From CAYGLF01 sp964350945 (lineage in GTDB: Bacteria; Chlamydiota; Chlamydiia; Chlamydiales; JAAZZY01), in assembly GCA_964350945.1 (NCBI GenBank), contig CAYGLF010000007.1, forward strand, positions 1 through 64,000: 64,000 nt of DNA. Direction: 5' to 3'. A model generated the notes under the pieces. It ran no database searches. It was not told the origin of the DNA and worked only from the letters and a program-made list of their open reading frames with translations. Within the stretch, counting starts at the first letter, position 1. Every line of letters starts with the position of its first letter. The translations under genes were made by a program, and so were the position numbers. Positions 51,393 to 59,580 of the stretch are shown in pieces.

Positions 51393-52094
51393 TTGAGTGT
51401 ATCGATAGCTTACAATCCTTTAAATGACATAATACCTGTATCTGTTGACCTTAAGTTTGATGAACCGTTTGCTCAGTCTATTCAAAAGGACGGGCAGCTG
51501 TATTTTCATATTGAGACCTTTTTAAAAGTGGCCCCCGTCCAACTCAAAAGAATAGAAGACCTGTATTACTACGAAAAGCTTGAGATGGGCGATCTATTAG
51601 AGGAGGTTGCAGAAAGGCCCGTCCAGGTGACTGTTCAACAGGCTAAAGGGATGGTGAAAGCCGTAGCTAAGTGCTCCTTTTTTAAAGAAGAGACTTATAC
51701 TTTGCATAAGGTTTGTCAAGGGCACTTCAAAGAAGGAGCCAAGTTTAATATTCGGCCTAAAAATATAGAAAGAGAAGAGAAGGCTCTTCGTCGAGACTGG
51801 GAATCTAAACAAGAAATTAAAAGCATTTCTACAATAAGAGAAGTTACCCCTGCGTTATTTCGAGTGCTGACTATCAACAAACACTATGACCTTTATCTTA
51901 ACTATACTCATATAGACAATCACCCAGACTGTTCATTCTCCTATATAAAAAAAGGGTCTATCCAAGATCTTTGTTTTGAGAGTGTGATTAAACAGTTTGA
52001 GAGCAAGATTCAGAGCTGCAATCTAAATGAAGATTTGGAGTGGGGAAAGCTAGCTAAGCAAGTTTTTGGTAAAAATTTGCTTATTGTAAGGTAA
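51393..52094 (+). CDS. unknown protein upstream of the nuclease toxin
   Basis: I take the TTG at 51393 (MSVSIAYNP) rather than the longer frame from 51300, whose TTG start has no ribosome site and would overlap the divergent gene. The 233-residue product is soluble. A block KCSFFKEETYTLHK followed by a C-terminal NLNEDLEWGKLAKQ resembles SYFFEKETLHSK and FNEENEWSHLWN in the protein of 55650-56234, so the two may be distant paralogues. It ends 4 bases before the nuclease-toxin gene and is probably co-transcribed with it; a chaperone or adaptor role for the toxin is possible. Confidence 0.6.
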   Translation: MSVSIAYNPLNDIIPVSVDLKFDEPFAQSIQKDGQLYFHIETFLKVAPVQLKRIEDLYYYEKLEMGDLLEEVAERPVQVTVQQAKGMVKAVAKCSFFKEETYTLHKVCQGHFKEGAKFNIRPKNIEREEKALRRDWESKQEIKSISTIREVTPALFRVLTINKHYDLYLNYTHIDNHPDCSFSYIKKGSIQDLCFESVIKQFESKIQSCNLNEDLEWGKLAKQVFGKNLLIVR

Positions 52095-52098
52095 CAGC

Positions 52099-54345
52099 AT
52101 GGATTTTGCAGACCCTTTGCATGGTGATCGTTCTTTAAGGCAGAACCCCTTTTTACAAGAATATTATGCAGATCTAGACCGCCAAAATCAAGCATCAGCT
52201 AGTCCTAAAAGTTGCGTGAAAAGCGTACATGGACGCTCTTTCAAAGTGCAGAATAATCCAGCTAGATCAGCCCATTCAAAACCCTTAATAGCTTTTGCTA
52301 GTAGAGATCATAACATGGCTAGATCTCGAGGAGGGAAATGTGATGTTGTTAGATCTTACGAAAGAGATCGTAACGAAAATAGTAACCGGATGATTCAGAA
52401 TGAAGTTCCTGCGACCAGTGATTTGGGGTTGAAGGTTTTTGAAATTGTTGTGGATCGGGACCCACTGGATATTGCTGGATATGCAAGAGTCTTGGCTCTG
52501 GCAAATGTATTTCAACGTGATGAAGAGCAGAGAGCTGAAAGGAGAATAGATCATCGGCAAGTTCAAGTAGAAATCAATAAAGAAATATCTAAAGAAGCGT
52601 GGGATCATTTTACAGATCCTTTCGGCGATTCTGACCCTCTTGATCTAAATCAACCAAGGCGAGTAGATGCTTTGGTAAAGGCTATTCCTTCAGAAAACCA
52701 CCTAATACAAATTGCTTCTGGTGATGGACAAAAGGTGTCCAAGAAATCTTATATTGCTGAAAGAGACATTTTTCAACATGAATCTGACGTCAGAAATCAG
52801 ATTCAAGATCATCAAAAAAAAATGGGCTTTATTAAAAAAGCAGGTTTAAAACTTGAACAATTCATAGAGAAAAATGCTCCTAAAGCAAATCCTCTTCATT
52901 TTGATGGTGAAATTAGCCAAAAAATTATCCAAGTCGCTAATGCATCTCAAGATCAAAAAATTCAAAATTTTGAAAATATTATCAGAGGAATCAATGATTA
53001 TGCAGTTTGGAGTTCTGATGCCCTATTGGATATAGCTCCGTGGGTAAAGCATTCTTCTGAAGAATTTTATGAAAAACATCGAATGAAGAGAAAAGGCGAT
53101 GGATTTGAAAACTCATTGTACTATGGCACAGGTATTGCATTAGGGGTTTTCATGGAAATTGCATTAACAAGGGGCGCTGCTGGGGTGGCAGCAAAAGGAT
53201 TTGCCATATCTAAAAAAGTAGGGGATACACTGCTCCGAGCTGGCATTAAAGCTGGGACTATAGCACAGCTAACAACAGGAGGGATTGGGAGAGGTGCCAG
53301 TGCCGGATTGCCTCATGCTCTAGGAGGTCCTAATGTAGTCCTCCAGGAGGGGACTTTTGCATTACGAGTCTTAACAGATGTCAAATTAAAGAAGGCCACC
53401 GAAGTGGCTAAGGTAATTAAAAACAGTCCTGAGCTTTTAAAAAAATCGCCCCAACTTGCTGAATTTATTCTAAAGCCTATTACAGATGGTCCTGCTTTTT
53501 TTAGCGATCTTGCCAAACTCACCAATCGCCTAGCTACTGTTCGTAAATTCACAAATTTAACTGTTGCAACTTCTATTCTCCCTGAAACAGACCCCATAGT
53601 CAATGAGGCAATAGGTCAAATAGTTCAAAACACCTCTGATGCAGAGGCTGTTTTTGAAGACTTTGGAAAGATTTGTGACTCTCTTGATGATTCAGTAAAA
53701 TGCTTCGATGCATACCTAGAATTTGCTCATCGCCAGCAAATGCGTCAATTTGTAAAAGAGATGGACTGCCCAAAAGAAGCGATCCCTTATGTGATGAAAA
53801 AGATTCCCAAAAGAGCCGATTCTAACGATACAACCCTTGAAAAGGCTGTAAAAAATATTATAAATGCACAAGACACCATCAATTATTGTGATAAGTATGT
53901 GAAAGATCCATGGGTTCGAGAAAAGCTCCTTCAACTTTTAATGCCGCTTCAAAAGCACCATGTATTTACAAATAAATGTGTTAAGAAGGAATGGACTAGA
54001 GACTTTAAAAAAATATTTGACCAATATCAAATAGATATTGAAAAGCATTGGAACCTATTGCTATTGCCTCATCTTCCACAGGCACACTCCGATAAATATC
54101 ACAAGAGATGTCTGGATGCACTTGATCAAGCCGATGAGATAGTTCAAAGTCAAAAAGGGTTAACAATTCAAGAACAAAGAGAGCTTTTATTGAGAATAAT
54201 AGAAGAAAAAGTTATACTTCCTTTGTTAAGAAACCCTTTATTACCGATGCACAAATGGTATAAATTTTGGCAAAGCGACAAGTTACAGGCAGATTCTATG
54301 AAGTCTTCTTCCACCAGGGAAGAAACTACCACTACGCCGTTGTAG
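52099..54345 (+). CDS. large protein with C-terminal AHH-type nuclease domain (probable toxin)
   Basis: The 748-residue product has a polar N-terminal half without a signal peptide, a Gly/Ala-rich hydrophobic stretch at about 345-400, and a C-terminal domain with an HNH/EndoVII-like arrangement: QKHHVFTNK with H620 and H621, N652 in HWNLLLLP, then AHSDKYHKR with H663 and H668. This matches the AHH nuclease pattern (HH, a later N-LP, and HS-x3-YH) found at the ends of polymorphic toxins. The Imm11-like gene that overlaps its 3' end fits the usual partner of such nucleases. Delivery through the adjacent conjugation system is a hypothesis. Confidence 0.72.
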   Translation: MDFADPLHGDRSLRQNPFLQEYYADLDRQNQASASPKSCVKSVHGRSFKVQNNPARSAHSKPLIAFASRDHNMARSRGGKCDVVRSYERDRNENSNRMIQNEVPATSDLGLKVFEIVVDRDPLDIAGYARVLALANVFQRDEEQRAERRIDHRQVQVEINKEISKEAWDHFTDPFGDSDPLDLNQPRRVDALVKAIPSENHLIQIASGDGQKVSKKSYIAERDIFQHESDVRNQIQDHQKKMGFIKKAGLKLEQFIEKNAPKANPLHFDGEISQKIIQVANASQDQKIQNFENIIRGINDYAVWSSDALLDIAPWVKHSSEEFYEKHRMKRKGDGFENSLYYGTGIALGVFMEIALTRGAAGVAAKGFAISKKVGDTLLRAGIKAGTIAQLTTGGIGRGASAGLPHALGGPNVVLQEGTFALRVLTDVKLKKATEVAKVIKNSPELLKKSPQLAEFILKPITDGPAFFSDLAKLTNRLATVRKFTNLTVATSILPETDPIVNEAIGQIVQNTSDAEAVFEDFGKICDSLDDSVKCFDAYLEFAHRQQMRQFVKEMDCPKEAIPYVMKKIPKRADSNDTTLEKAVKNIINAQDTINYCDKYVKDPWVREKLLQLLMPLQKHHVFTNKCVKKEWTRDFKKIFDQYQIDIEKHWNLLLLPHLPQAHSDKYHKRCLDALDQADEIVQSQKGLTIQEQRELLLRIIEEKVILPLLRNPLLPMHKWYKFWQSDKLQADSMKSSSTREETTTTPL

Positions 54346-54881
54346 ATGCTCCAAATGAGATGACCCGTAGAGATATCCCTAAAAATGGATATATCGAAAG
54401 TTGGCAACCCATCCCATTTACTAAAAGAAAAGAAGACGGGGAGTTGGCCGATTTTTTAAGTAGTGACGTTTGCAAAAGGATTTGTTCTCCTAAACTAAAA
54501 CAAGTCATCGATCAAAATCTCACTTCTAAAGATATTCTTATCCAATGGCTTCCCGTGATGATTACTAAGGAAGAAAACGGGGATGCTTTTGACTATTTTT
54601 ATCTTCATTTCCCTGAAGTCTGTGATTCTTTAGATGAAGAAGAAACTATCTCAGATCCTGATCCAGATTGGCCTATTATACAAGATCCTTATTTTTCTTT
54701 AGAGAAAATAGATGGGAAATCAATTTGCAACTGTAGGGGATCCTCAACTCTCATTATGTCTAAAGATCTTCGCAAAGCCATCATGGAAGCTGAGTGTACT
54801 GGTTTGAAATTTGAACAAACCATTGTTCTTGAAGAATACGAAGAAGACACACCTTCATCTAATAAAATTGTAAATCTTTAA
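54267..54881 (+). CDS. Imm11-like immunity protein, copy 1
   Basis: The 204-residue product resembles the Imm11 (DUF1629) immunity family: RFYEVFFHQGRNYHYAVVDAP at the start, IQWLPVMITKEENGDAFDYF in the middle, CDSLDEEETI after it, and ECTGLKFEQTIVL at the end. Myxobacterial Imm11 proteins share the RFFRL, LPV-V, IRCIDE-AS and TGTRFEE pattern and also neighbour HH-nuclease proteins. The start is a TTG inside the toxin gene's 3' end (overlap 79 bases), so translation is coupled. Its likely role is to protect the producing cell from the nuclease. Confidence 0.68.
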   Translation: MAKRQVTGRFYEVFFHQGRNYHYAVVDAPNEMTRRDIPKNGYIESWQPIPFTKRKEDGELADFLSSDVCKRICSPKLKQVIDQNLTSKDILIQWLPVMITKEENGDAFDYFYLHFPEVCDSLDEEETISDPDPDWPIIQDPYFSLEKIDGKSICNCRGSSTLIMSKDLRKAIMEAECTGLKFEQTIVLEEYEEDTPSSNKIVNL

Positions 54882-54973
54882 TTTACAACTAATTGATTTA
54901 AATAAATCTCTCCCCATACTATCCTTCCTCTATCAAGAAACCCTTTATTACCGATGCACAAATGGTATAAATT

Positions 54974-55579
54974 TTGGCGAAACGACAAGTTACAGGCAGA
55001 TTTTTCAGAGTCTTCTTTAATCAAGGAAGAAACTGCCACTACGCCGTTGTAGATGCTCCTGAAGAACTAGATGTATTAGATATCCCTGATTCAGAATATA
55101 TAGAAAATTGGGAACCTATTTCTTTTACAAAAAGGAAAGAGGATGGAGAACTAGCTGATTTTTTAAGTACAGATATCACTAAAAAACTGTGCTCTCCTAA
55201 ATTGAAGCAAGTCATCGACCAAAATCTCACCTCCAAAGATATGCCTGTTCAATGGCTTCCTGTGACGATTACTAAAGAAGAAAATGGGGATACTTTTAGC
55301 TATTTCTATCCTCACTTCCCTGAAATCTGCGACTCTTTAGACGAAGAAGAAACGACATTCAGCCCTCGTGGTACAGTTATGCGGCCTTGTTTTTCGTTAA
55401 CAAAAATTAAAGATCGATCGATATGTAACTGTAGAAGATCATCAACTCTGATCATGTCTAAAGATCTTCGCAAAGCCATCATGGAAGCTGAGTGTACTGG
55501 TTTGAAATTTGAACAAACCATTGTCCTTGAAGAATACGAGGAAGGCACACCTTCATCTAATAAAATTGTAAATCTTTAA
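54974..55579 (+). CDS. Imm11-like immunity protein, copy 2
   Basis: The 201-residue product is a tandem paralogue of the preceding gene. Both start at the same TTG (MAKRQVTGRF) and their last 45 residues are nearly identical (SSTLIMSKDLRKAIMEAECT), while residues about 25-140 differ at many places and the acidic DPDPDW segment of copy 1 is replaced by a shorter one. Copy 2 could protect against a variant of the toxin from another plasmid. The toxin tail codons before it are a duplicated relic. Confidence 0.66.
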   Translation: MAKRQVTGRFFRVFFNQGRNCHYAVVDAPEELDVLDIPDSEYIENWEPISFTKRKEDGELADFLSTDITKKLCSPKLKQVIDQNLTSKDMPVQWLPVTITKEENGDTFSYFYPHFPEICDSLDEEETTFSPRGTVMRPCFSLTKIKDRSICNCRRSSTLIMSKDLRKAIMEAECTGLKFEQTIVLEEYEEGTPSSNKIVNL

Positions 55580-55649
55580 TTTACAACTATTTCATTTCTA
55601 AAATACCTCTACCTCTTTAAAATGACACCCAAACTTACTAAACGGTATC

Positions 55650-56234
55650 ATGGGATTCATTTACAACACTTCAAAAACACAAACATCACCCCCAAATGTA
55701 TTTTCCAATCCCTCGGAAATGATTAATTTCCCCATCTGGAAGCTTTTTTCAGGGGATGCAGGGAAGGACCCCTTTTTTGAGCTTAGGATGAAGGCCTCAG
55801 TAATAGCTATGGCAAAATTCCTAGACTTTTTAGATCAGACAGAAACTTATAAATATTACCCCCTGGGTCTAAAAGTTAAAGATGCTCTGTATTACGACAG
55901 CTATAGAGAGGAGCATAAGAATATTGTTACCCAATTGGCCACTCACAGCTATTTTTTCGAAAAGGAAACTCTTCACTCCAAAACGATCTTTAATGATAAA
56001 GAGTGGGTAAGAGCCACTCTGAACGAGTTAGATTTATGGCCTATTCAATATGAAATTCATTATGAGTGTTTTACAAGACCCCCAAACTCATCGAGTGCAG
56101 AGCCCTTATACCGAAGAATAGAAGTTTCCAAAGCTATGCAAATATATAGCCAAAAACTGGAGAAATTTAGTTTTAATGAAGAAAATGAATGGTCACATTT
56201 ATGGAACCTCATAATCAAAGAATATAGCGACTAG
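55650..56234 (+). CDS. unknown protein downstream of the immunity genes
   Basis: The 194-residue soluble product has no recognised domain. The middle (YYPLGLKVKDALYYDSY, then THSYFFEKETLHSK) and end (FNEENEWSHLWNLIIKEY) resemble the protein of 51393-52094. The ATG has no good Shine-Dalgarno. It lies 70 bases after the second immunity gene. Its last codons lie inside a 45-base repeat that recurs after the next gene, so the two genes have a shared 3' history. Confidence 0.55.
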   Translation: MGFIYNTSKTQTSPPNVFSNPSEMINFPIWKLFSGDAGKDPFFELRMKASVIAMAKFLDFLDQTETYKYYPLGLKVKDALYYDSYREEHKNIVTQLATHSYFFEKETLHSKTIFNDKEWVRATLNELDLWPIQYEIHYECFTRPPNSSSAEPLYRRIEVSKAMQIYSQKLEKFSFNEENEWSHLWNLIIKEYSD

Positions 56235-56924
56235 CGTTCATCAAGAACCTAATTCAATCTTAAAAAAATAAAGGCGAGATGTTTGTGTTTATGGAATTTG
56301 TAAACAGAAAAAAACAGAGTAGGAAGCAAAATGCTTACACAGAGAGAAAAGCGCTTGAGGACTTTGCTAGTTTTTCGGGCAAAGTTTTTATTCCTTTTAA
56401 TGATTTTTTAGAAAGCAGGAACATCCCACCGCCCAAAGGGTCTAATCCTGATGGGGTGCTTGAAGACAAAAAGGGATGTCATACTTTTGTTGAGCATACA
56501 AGATATGTGCAGCATGGAATTAATCCAATATTGACGAAAGAATATTGTTATGGATTAGATGTACAAAGACCTAAAAATCCAAAACTAGTTAGTCTATTTG
56601 AACCAGTACAAGCAAAGCATGAAAAATCTGAGGGATATTTACGTTTGGCAGAAGATTTAGGATGCTCTTTAAAAGGAGTTCTACTCGTTGAAAGACCTAT
56701 TGATTCTTCTTCACATTACAGCCCAAGAGATTTCGAAGACGAAATTTGTCTCTACAAGGATTCAATATTGCTGAAAAGAAAGGGTAAGGACTCCTTTTTT
56801 AAACAAATTTATTATGGAGCAACGTTTCAGAGCGAACCAGGCCAACCTTTTTTACTGCATTTCGGGCTAATATCGGGCTAATATAGCGTCTAGCGTCATC
56901 AACAACCTAATTTAATCTTAAAAA
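56221..56924 (+). repeat. 45-base direct repeat flanking the gene 56279-56881
   Basis: AATATAGCGACTAGCG at 56221 and AATATAGCGTCTAGCG at 56880 begin two matching segments (56221-56266 and 56880-56924), each followed by TCATCAA-AACCTAATT-AATCTTAAAAA. They bracket one gene almost exactly. This could be the footprint of an insertion between repeats or of an unequal exchange. Confidence 0.75.
56279..56881 (+). CDS. unknown protein with possible nuclease-like core
   Basis: The 200-residue soluble product starts with a basic helix (NRKKQSRKQNAYTERK) and has NPDGVLEDKKGCHTFVEHTRY near residue 60, which is reminiscent of the PD-(D/E)xK nuclease core (PD, then E-x-H after a strand). The fit is partial and the rest of the protein shows no family. 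GGCGAG precedes the ATG at 56279; an ATG at 56291 is also possible. It is flanked by a 45-base direct repeat, so it may have arrived as a unit. Confidence 0.55.
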   Translation: MFVFMEFVNRKKQSRKQNAYTERKALEDFASFSGKVFIPFNDFLESRNIPPPKGSNPDGVLEDKKGCHTFVEHTRYVQHGINPILTKEYCYGLDVQRPKNPKLVSLFEPVQAKHEKSEGYLRLAEDLGCSLKGVLLVERPIDSSSHYSPRDFEDEICLYKDSILLKRKGKDSFFKQIYYGATFQSEPGQPFLLHFGLISG

Positions 56925-57078
56925 TCTAATTACTAATGATTGTTATTCTTTAAAAAAAAAGATCATAAATGACCCTAGGCATTTAAAATTATTTAAATAG
57001 TTAAACTTTTATTTAAACTAAAAACAACTGGAATTTACCTCTTAACCTACTTATAATAAGCCAAAAATGAGGTAATTC

Positions 57079-57465
57079 ATGGAAAAGGAAAAGAGAGTTA
57101 GGAAGCAATGGATCATTTTACAGATAGCAATCGTTATACTTTCAATCATCGGAACAGTTTGTGCTCCGTCTTTTAGTAAAGACGACATTATGAGATGTGC
57201 ACCCCTGATTGGTAGTGGATTAATTTCATATTACTGTTCATATAGGAAGAAAGGAACCAAGCTGTTACTTTGCAAACTTATATTTACCCCCCTATCTTCA
57301 TTATTAGCACTTGCCGTACTCATATCAGCGAAGTCTCCTGATTTATTAGCGATCATAATCCTTTTGGCTATGTCTAGTTGGTATTGGGTAGTCTGTTTTA
57401 GACTCAGGAGAGTCAATCTTTTTTATAAAAGAAAGAATCAAAATCTCGAAAAAGTCAGCTCATAA
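57079..57465 (+). CDS. small membrane protein, paralogue of 61208-61726
   Basis: The 128-residue product has spans at about residues 12-30, 38-52, 63-84 and 88-106. The motif RKKGTKLLLCKLIF is shared with the product of 61208-61726 (EGKGTKLLLLRLIF), and both have a later SWY followed by a basic tail, so they are paralogues. The function is unknown. The 200 bases upstream are AT-rich and hold no gene. Confidence 0.65.
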   Translation: MEKEKRVRKQWIILQIAIVILSIIGTVCAPSFSKDDIMRCAPLIGSGLISYYCSYRKKGTKLLLCKLIFTPLSSLLALAVLISAKSPDLLAIIILLAMSSWYWVVCFRLRRVNLFYKRKNQNLEKVSS

Positions 57466-57534
57466 AACCCCTGGGATCTTTTTTTATTTAGCAGTACACT
57501 GATCCTGTTTTGCAATATTACAGGGTCATAACAC

Positions 57535-58269
57535 ATGAAAAAGCGCCTTTTCTATCGTTTTATCCCTTTTGCACTGATCTTTACTCTGGGGTTTGTATGT
57601 GCAAGCTATGCCAAATCTCCTGATTTAGGCATCAGCATTCGAGCCTTTCCAATTATCGATTATAAGGGATTTAAGCTGGCGTATGACAGCCGAAACAAGA
57701 TCCCCTTATATACACACGAAAAACTCAGTCGATCTTCCTTAGAAAAACTTTTCGACAGAAGAGGGTTCTGTTTTTCAGAAGACCCCAACATCTACCCACT
57801 TCACCGAAGCTCTCTTGTTGATTATAAGGGATCAGGTTTTGACCGAGGCCATATGGTTGCTGCGGCCAATCAGATCTCCTCTAAGCAACATCTTCAGGAA
57901 ACATTTTACTTATCTAACATCTGCCCTCAAGATTCGGACCTGAATAGAAAGTTTTGGGCCAAACTAGAACGAGCCATTCGGAAAAGAGTTCATCAGGGTG
58001 AGTCGCTGGAGGTTATTACAGGACCGCTATTTCTCCCTTATAGAGAAGGGGAGAAGGAGTATATTAAATATGAAGTGATAGGTCCTCACAAAGTTGCAGT
58101 CCCTACCCATTTCTTTAAATTAATCAGATCTGGAGATAGTCCGCACATCATTCAAGCTCTTGTAGTCCCCAATAAACCAGTAGATAGCAAGTTAATCACA
58201 GAGCACTTCGAAGTTCCTTTAGAGGAGCTTGAGAGGCTTTCAGGGCTGCAATTTAGCACTCTTCGTTAA
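57535..58269 (+). CDS. secreted DNA/RNA non-specific endonuclease (NUC1 family)
   Basis: The 244-residue product has a signal peptide (residues 1-27) and the NUC1 active site GFDRGHMVAAAN with catalytic H106, followed by LSNICPQDSDLNRKFWAKLE with the metal-binding N137. EndoG and Serratia nuclease share these features. It would degrade nucleic acid in the periplasm or outside. Next to a conjugation locus it could act as a scavenger, a competitor-directed enzyme, or an effector. No immunity-like gene is directly adjacent. Confidence 0.9.
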   Translation: MKKRLFYRFIPFALIFTLGFVCASYAKSPDLGISIRAFPIIDYKGFKLAYDSRNKIPLYTHEKLSRSSLEKLFDRRGFCFSEDPNIYPLHRSSLVDYKGSGFDRGHMVAAANQISSKQHLQETFYLSNICPQDSDLNRKFWAKLERAIRKRVHQGESLEVITGPLFLPYREGEKEYIKYEVIGPHKVAVPTHFFKLIRSGDSPHIIQALVVPNKPVDSKLITEHFEVPLEELERLSGLQFSTLR

Positions 58270-58298
58270 AAAATTCTCGAAAAAACCCTTAAAACTAC

Positions 58299-58340
58299 CT
58301 CTCGTTGACTGAACCTGTCAAGTTTTGCTCGGGGAGGTCT
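58299..58340 (-). pseudogene. short relic of the 59581-60966 gene
   Basis: On the minus strand this stretch reads RAKLDRF-QRE, the same as TRAKLDRFMQRED in the product of 59581-60966 (codons at 60166-60205), with mostly identical bases (CGAGCAAAACTTGACAG). The frame ends after a few codons. It is a fragment of a second copy of that gene. Confidence 0.6.
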
Positions 58341-59148
58341 AATTGCCTGTATCGTCGCAAAGTCTTTCAAGGATGGTCTTCAATGGTTTCTTAGACTTTT
58401 TATACATCGACCACGTTGCTTGTAGCTCTTGTTCATAAGTAGAGACAAGCTGCTTCACTTCAGGTGAATTTGGATTTCCAACGAACATAACAGGCATAAA
58501 ATCGCATGATTGGGGCATCTTTATACTAACACCTTGAATAATCTCAGGTTCAACATGTAAACCCGCATCTGAGGAACTTACATATTTGTTTTTAAAAGCT
58601 TTAGAAGATTCCTCACCAAAGCCTAATAAAAGGCCTGTTAATAATTCATCTTGATTAACTAGATGTGGAAGGGAAAGGCCTTCTTCGAGTTGAGAGATAA
58701 ATTTTTCCGATGAAAACCCTGATCCCAAAATTTCTTGGAATGCGGAGTTATATTTCTTTAGGCAAGCCCTAAGTGACAATTTATTGATAAAATAAATATG
58801 CAAAACCGACAAATCTTTATCCGGCTCAAAAAGATTCTCAGTAAAGATAAAATTAGGATGGGAAAAAAGATCTTGATGCTTTTTTAAAACTTTCCATCCT
58901 TTTAATGCTCGCATTTCTTCTTTAATAGTCTTCCCTCTACTTTCTAGTACTATTGCTATTAGCGCTACAGGTTTGGTATTAAAGTAAAGGACATGACCGG
59001 CTTGATCGATTTTGACAGCTTTATCAAAAAAGGCTTGCATGTAGTATTTTTCACGCGAAGAGAGTTTTTTAATGCTCTTTTCTACAGACAAACCGGGAAG
59101 AGAATTTCCGTAGATAAATAAAAGTAACAAAAAAAGACATTTAAACAT
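58339..59148 (-). CDS. secreted protein of the plasmid-expanded family (copy 2)
   Basis: The 269-residue product from the ATG at 59148 has a signal peptide (MFKCLFLLLLFIYGNSLPG) and matches the product of 621-1421 through the whole length (FNTKPVA, LRALKGWKVLKKHQDLFSHP against LALRGWYAFKENEYLFPHP, GEESSKAFKNK, MFVGNPNSPEVKQL). The longer frame from 59190 is rejected because the ATG at 59148 follows the zinc-finger stop codon by one base and opens directly into the signal peptide. As in copy 1 it follows a zinc-finger gene, so pairing is conserved. The function is unknown. Confidence 0.8.
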   Translation of the reverse strand: MFKCLFLLLLFIYGNSLPGLSVEKSIKKLSSREKYYMQAFFDKAVKIDQAGHVLYFNTKPVALIAIVLESRGKTIKEEMRALKGWKVLKKHQDLFSHPNFIFTENLFEPDKDLSVLHIYFINKLSLRACLKKYNSAFQEILGSGFSSEKFISQLEEGLSLPHLVNQDELLTGLLLGFGEESSKAFKNKYVSSSDAGLHVEPEIIQGVSIKMPQSCDFMPVMFVGNPNSPEVKQLVSTYEQELQATWSMYKKSKKPLKTILERLCDDTGN

Positions 59149-59149
59149 T

Positions 59150-59401
59150 TTATCTAAGATTCCCGCAATAAGCACATTTCCATATACCAATTAGGTTATA
59201 TCGATCACAAACGTCACATTGCCACCATTTTTCTTCTGGAAAATTTTCATTATTTCCTGGTTTGTTACTGTCTTGAAGGAAAGATAAAAGGAAATTCAGT
59301 TTTTGAGATGCTTTAGGGAAAAAACCACGACCTCTATTCGTTTCTGAAGAAGGTATACCTTGAAAAAGGTTTTGGAAAGAATTTATTGTTCGTGCTGACA
59401 T
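59150..59401 (-). CDS. small RanBP2-type zinc-finger protein (copy 2)
   Basis: The 83-residue product ends in a finger with W60, C62, C65, N69, C76 and C79 (WWQCDVCDRYNLIGIWKCAY), an exact RanBP2/NZF spacing. The ATG at 59401 has AAGGAGA five bases upstream and aligns with copy 1. The N-terminal half is polar and only loosely conserved (QNLFQGIPSSETNR against QNPLVSLNREETR), while the finger is strongly conserved. It is followed after one base by the secreted-protein gene. Ubiquitin or RNA binding is plausible; in a bacterium it might act inside a eukaryotic host. Confidence 0.75.
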   Translation of the reverse strand: MSARTINSFQNLFQGIPSSETNRGRGFFPKASQKLNFLLSFLQDSNKPGNNENFPEEKWWQCDVCDRYNLIGIWKCAYCGNLR

Positions 59402-59580
59402 AGTATTCTCCTTGTTGTTTAAGAAAAGGTTGATAGCAGGAGGGTTTGATTGCAATCGATTTTATTTTTTCCCGCATAAAGAAAATGCTAAGAAACCCTA
59501 AATCCTTGACCCTTTTAGCAACCTTCATTAAAAAACTTATCAAGCTAAATGAAGGTCCATCTCCTCACAGCAATCCTCGA

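Larger units (their letters stand above)
54228..55588 (+). repeat. tandem duplication of about 700 bases covering the immunity gene
   Basis: The segment 54228-54890 is repeated at 54936-55588. The copy begins with the last codons of the toxin gene (RNPLLPMHKWYKFW) and ends after the immunity gene (AAATCTTTAATTTACAACT). The first 50 and last 150 bases are almost identical, while the middle differs at many positions. A toxin tail duplicated together with its immunity gene is a common remodelling in polymorphic toxin loci. Confidence 0.85.
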
